DNA of 8,612 nucleotides from Spirochaetaceae bacterium (lineage in GTDB: Bacteria; Spirochaetota; Spirochaetia; Treponematales; Breznakiellaceae). Position 1 is the first letter of the stretch. Each line of letters opens with the position of its first letter. Below, in pieces: positions 6,634-8,612 of this stretch. The translations under genes were made by a program, and so were the position numbers. The DNA lies in contig JAITJK010000151.1 in the NCBI GenBank assembly GCA_031278935.1, positions 1-8,612 on the forward strand, written 5' to 3'. The notes beneath the pieces were generated by a model, which did no database searches, was not told the DNA's origin, and worked only from the letters and a program-made list of their open reading frames with translations.

Positions 6634-8445
6634 TTATGCCGACGCGCTTAATTCCCCATACACCCGGCCAAGGAGGTCCGCTTCGGCCTGAGATACTGCC
6701 ACCAAGCGCGCTTCCTTTTCATCCCGGCGTTTCACTTCCACAGACGGCATATCTCGCTCTAGGTTCTTCTCCCCCACCACCACTCGGTAGGGAATCCCCA
6801 GAAGATCCGCGTCTTTGAACTTCACCCCAGGCCGTTCATTCCGGTCGTCTAAGAGGACTTCTATGCCCTTGCCCTCCAAATCTGCGGCCAAGGTGTCCGC
6901 CACGGCCTTTGCTGGACCAGAATAGCTAATAGGGATGATGATCACCTGGTAGGGGGCCACGGCCATGGGCCAGATGATACCCGCTTCATCGTGGTGTTCC
7001 TCGATTATGGAGGCCAAGGTCCGGTCAATGCCGATGCCATAGCTGCCCATGATCGGGGTCTGAGCCGCACCATTTTCATCCAGATAGCTTACCCCCATGG
7101 ACCGGGTATATTTATAGCCTAGTTTAAAGATATGCCCCAACTCATTCCCCTTCTTTTCGTAGAGCGCTCCTCCGCACACTCCGCAGCGGTCTCCGGAAAC
7201 GACGGTTCGTAGATCCGCCGTGAGCCAGGGAATGAAGTCCCGGCCATAAACCACGTGTTGATAGTGGGTATCCGCAGCCAAAGCCCCGGTGATCCCCTCC
7301 GGTATAGCCATAACCGTGAGATCCGCCACCAGGGGAAGCCCCCTAAGCCCCACGGGGCCGGCAAAGCCTACTGGCGCGGCGGTAAGGCGTTCCACATCGG
7401 CATCTGCCGCCAGGGCTACTTCCGAAGCCTTGAGGACTGCGGCGAGTTTCACCTCGTTCACCTCCAGATCTCCCCGGATAGCCACGGCAAAAAAGGCTTC
7501 GGGATAGACCGCCTGCGCGTCCCCCGGGGATTGCCGGGGACTTAGGGCCTGGGTTCCCGGCGCAGTGGAGAGGTCCAAGGCCACGTTCCGGGCCCGGTAG
7601 ATTAACGTCTTGATGAAGTGGTCCGCTCCGGTGTTCAGGAAGGCGCATAGTTGTTCGATGGTCTTCACCGAAGGAGTATGGATAGACTCCAGGGCAGGGG
7701 TATCCGCACCTTGCACCGCCGCTTCTTCCCGGCAGGCGGCTTTTTCCACGTTGGCCGCGTAGCCACATTCCCGGCAAAGGATGAGGGTATTATCCCCGAT
7801 GGCGCTTTCCACCATAAATTCTTCCGAGTCGCTGCCTCCCATGGCCCCAGAATCGGCCCGCACGGGGATGACCGAGAGGCCGCAACGCGTAAAAATCCGG
7901 CGGTATGCGGCGCCCATAGCCTCGTAAGTGGCATCCAGGCTTTTCGCGCCGGCATGGTAGGAATAGGCGTCTTTCATGGTGAACTCCCGGCCCCGCATAA
8001 CCCCGTAACGGGGGCGGATCTCGTCCCGGTATTTGGTATTGATCTGATAAACCGTGAGCGGAAGCTGCCGATAACTGGCCAGGGTATCCCGGACGAGGCT
8101 GGTAACCGCCTCTTCCGCAGTGGGGGAAACCACAAAATCCCCGCCCAGCCGGTTTCGCGCCCGGAGCATAGCCTCGCCCATAGTTTCCCAACGCCCTGAT
8201 TCTTTCCACAGTTCCCCGGGAACCACCACGGGGGGCTTTATCTCCAAGGCTCCAATGGCGTCCATTTCTTCCCGGACAATGGCTTCTACTTTACGAAAAG
8301 ACCGCAGCCCCAGGGGCAGGTAGGTGAAAAGCCCGTTGGCGAGTTTGCGGAGCATCCCGGAACGGAACATGAGGCGATGGCTGACAATAAGCGCATCCGC
8401 GGGCACTTCCCGCAAGGTGGGAATAAGGGTTTGGGTAAACAACAT
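6634..8445 (-). CDS. proS: Prolyl-tRNA synthetase, bacterial type with internal editing domain
   Basis: This class II aminoacyl-tRNA synthetase charges tRNA-Pro with proline using ATP in the cytoplasm. The 603-residue protein opens with the family's typical start (FTQTLIPTLREVPADA, then YLPLGLRSFRKVEAIVREEM). Motif 2 is clear at about 135-164 (TKYRDEIRPRYGVMRGREF), and motif 3 is GSYGIGIDR at 467-475. Between them, about 224-410, is the inserted editing domain that hydrolyses mischarged Ala-tRNA-Pro; HFIKT with K279 aligns by eye with the editing lysine known in E. coli ProRS. CxxC pairs at C224/C227 and C421/C424 flank the insertion. The C-terminal anticodon-binding domain runs from about 497 (YQVIIIPISYSG; ELLDDRNERPG-like LLDDRNERPGVKFKDADLLG). 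E. coli ProRS has 572 residues, so this one is slightly long. GAGGA sits nine bases before the ATG. A promoter-like pair lies upstream at 8486-8515. The two regulators follow on the same strand. Confidence 0.98.
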   Translation of the reverse strand: MLFTQTLIPTLREVPADALIVSHRLMFRSGMLRKLANGLFTYLPLGLRSFRKVEAIVREEMDAIGALEIKPPVVVPGELWKESGRWETMGEAMLRARNRLGGDFVVSPTAEEAVTSLVRDTLASYRQLPLTVYQINTKYRDEIRPRYGVMRGREFTMKDAYSYHAGAKSLDATYEAMGAAYRRIFTRCGLSVIPVRADSGAMGGSDSEEFMVESAIGDNTLILCRECGYAANVEKAACREEAAVQGADTPALESIHTPSVKTIEQLCAFLNTGADHFIKTLIYRARNVALDLSTAPGTQALSPRQSPGDAQAVYPEAFFAVAIRGDLEVNEVKLAAVLKASEVALAADADVERLTAAPVGFAGPVGLRGLPLVADLTVMAIPEGITGALAADTHYQHVVYGRDFIPWLTADLRTVVSGDRCGVCGGALYEKKGNELGHIFKLGYKYTRSMGVSYLDENGAAQTPIMGSYGIGIDRTLASIIEEHHDEAGIIWPMAVAPYQVIIIPISYSGPAKAVADTLAADLEGKGIEVLLDDRNERPGVKFKDADLLGIPYRVVVGEKNLERDMPSVEVKRRDEKEARLVAVSQAEADLLGRVYGELSASA

Positions 8446-8473
8446 AACGGAAAATCCTCAGCAAAAAATACAG

Positions 8474-8515
8474 ATTATAGGCTTCAATATACTCACGGCG
8501 CCCTTCTTTAATCAA
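8474..8515 (-). promoter_or_regulatory. Putative sigma70-type promoter for proS
   Basis: On the minus strand TTGATT (8515-8510) is followed after 18 bases by TATATT (8491-8486), a 4/6 and 5/6 match to the consensus boxes. A perfect TATAAT (8479-8474) follows but has no -35 at the right distance. The 93-base gap between the kinase stop and proS contains nothing else clear: no tRNA, no strong terminator and no T-box-like structure that I can see. Confidence 0.45.
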
Positions 8516-8538
8516 GCCCGCCTGGGTCTTTTAAGGAA

Positions 8539-8612
8539 CTAGTCTGCCAGGGGGATGGTAATGGTGAAACAGGTTTCGCAGGCGGTATGTCCGGGGTTTT
8601 GTTCTGAGGTAA
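8539..8612 (-). CDS. C-terminal end of a probable sensor histidine kinase (partial)
   Basis: The last 23 codons before a TAG at 8541-8539 run off the right edge. They end in ETCFTITIPLAD, which resembles the final beta strand of histidine-kinase ATPase (HATPase_c) domains, commonly written GTxFTIxLP. If so, it is the C-terminus of a two-component sensor, whose sensory part and any response regulator would lie outside the window. It is on the same strand as proS, 93 bases upstream. The call rests on a short motif only. Confidence 0.6.
   Translation of the reverse strand, partial: TSEQNPGHTACETCFTITIPLAD

Noticed and set aside
7651..8199. A 182-codon plus-strand open frame opposite proS
   Set aside because: It lies wholly antisense to a clear ProS coding region, its translation shows no recognisable domain, and such shadows are expected in G+C-rich coding DNA.
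8446..8538. T-box or other tRNA-sensing leader before proS
   Set aside because: The gap is only 93 bases, with no visible terminator/antiterminator pair or T-box consensus.

Overview
The window looks like a chromosomal piece of a Spirochaetota bacterium, most likely a Treponema-like or termite-gut-type spirochaete. That assignment is an inference from gene content (a long ankyrin-repeat gene next to a secreted VWA gene, PocR-AraC regulators, and a bacterial-type prolyl-tRNA synthetase with an internal editing domain). No 16S rRNA or other decisive marker is present. The window is densely coding: six protein-coding genes, two of them cut by the window edges. I saw no tRNA, rRNA, CRISPR array, transposase or phage gene.

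Left arm, plus strand (1-3713). A 5'-truncated gene encodes an almost pure ankyrin-repeat protein (at least 21 repeats). Thirteen bases after its stop comes a gene for an exported von Willebrand factor A (VWA) protein with a metal-binding MIDAS site. The two are probably co-transcribed. Both are binding modules without visible enzymatic domains, so a joint role in protein-protein contacts is a reasonable guess but not shown.

Right arm, minus strand (8612-3710). In transcription order there is the last 23 codons of a probable sensor histidine kinase, then proS (prolyl-tRNA synthetase), then two adjacent paralogous transcription regulators. Each regulator has an N-terminal PocR-type sensory domain with four shared cysteines and a C-terminal AraC helix-turn-helix domain. 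Their DNA-binding domains are about 70% identical, while the sensory halves have diverged. No metabolic operon that they might control lies inside the window. The two arms converge, with the stop codons of the VWA gene and the distal regulator overlapping.

The most interesting non-coding structure is the 73-base gap between proS and the first regulator. It holds two copies of a 13-base repeat, with an inverted element between them that can pair with either copy; the second copy abuts the ribosome-binding site. The gap before the second regulator holds an 8-base direct repeat, a -10-like box and a well-placed Shine-Dalgarno that serves an out-of-frame ATG rather than the regulator itself. At the protein level, the ankyrin array shows a three-repeat super-period (34/33/31 residues) in which every third repeat is shortened. 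I could run no database search; family calls rest on motifs read by eye.
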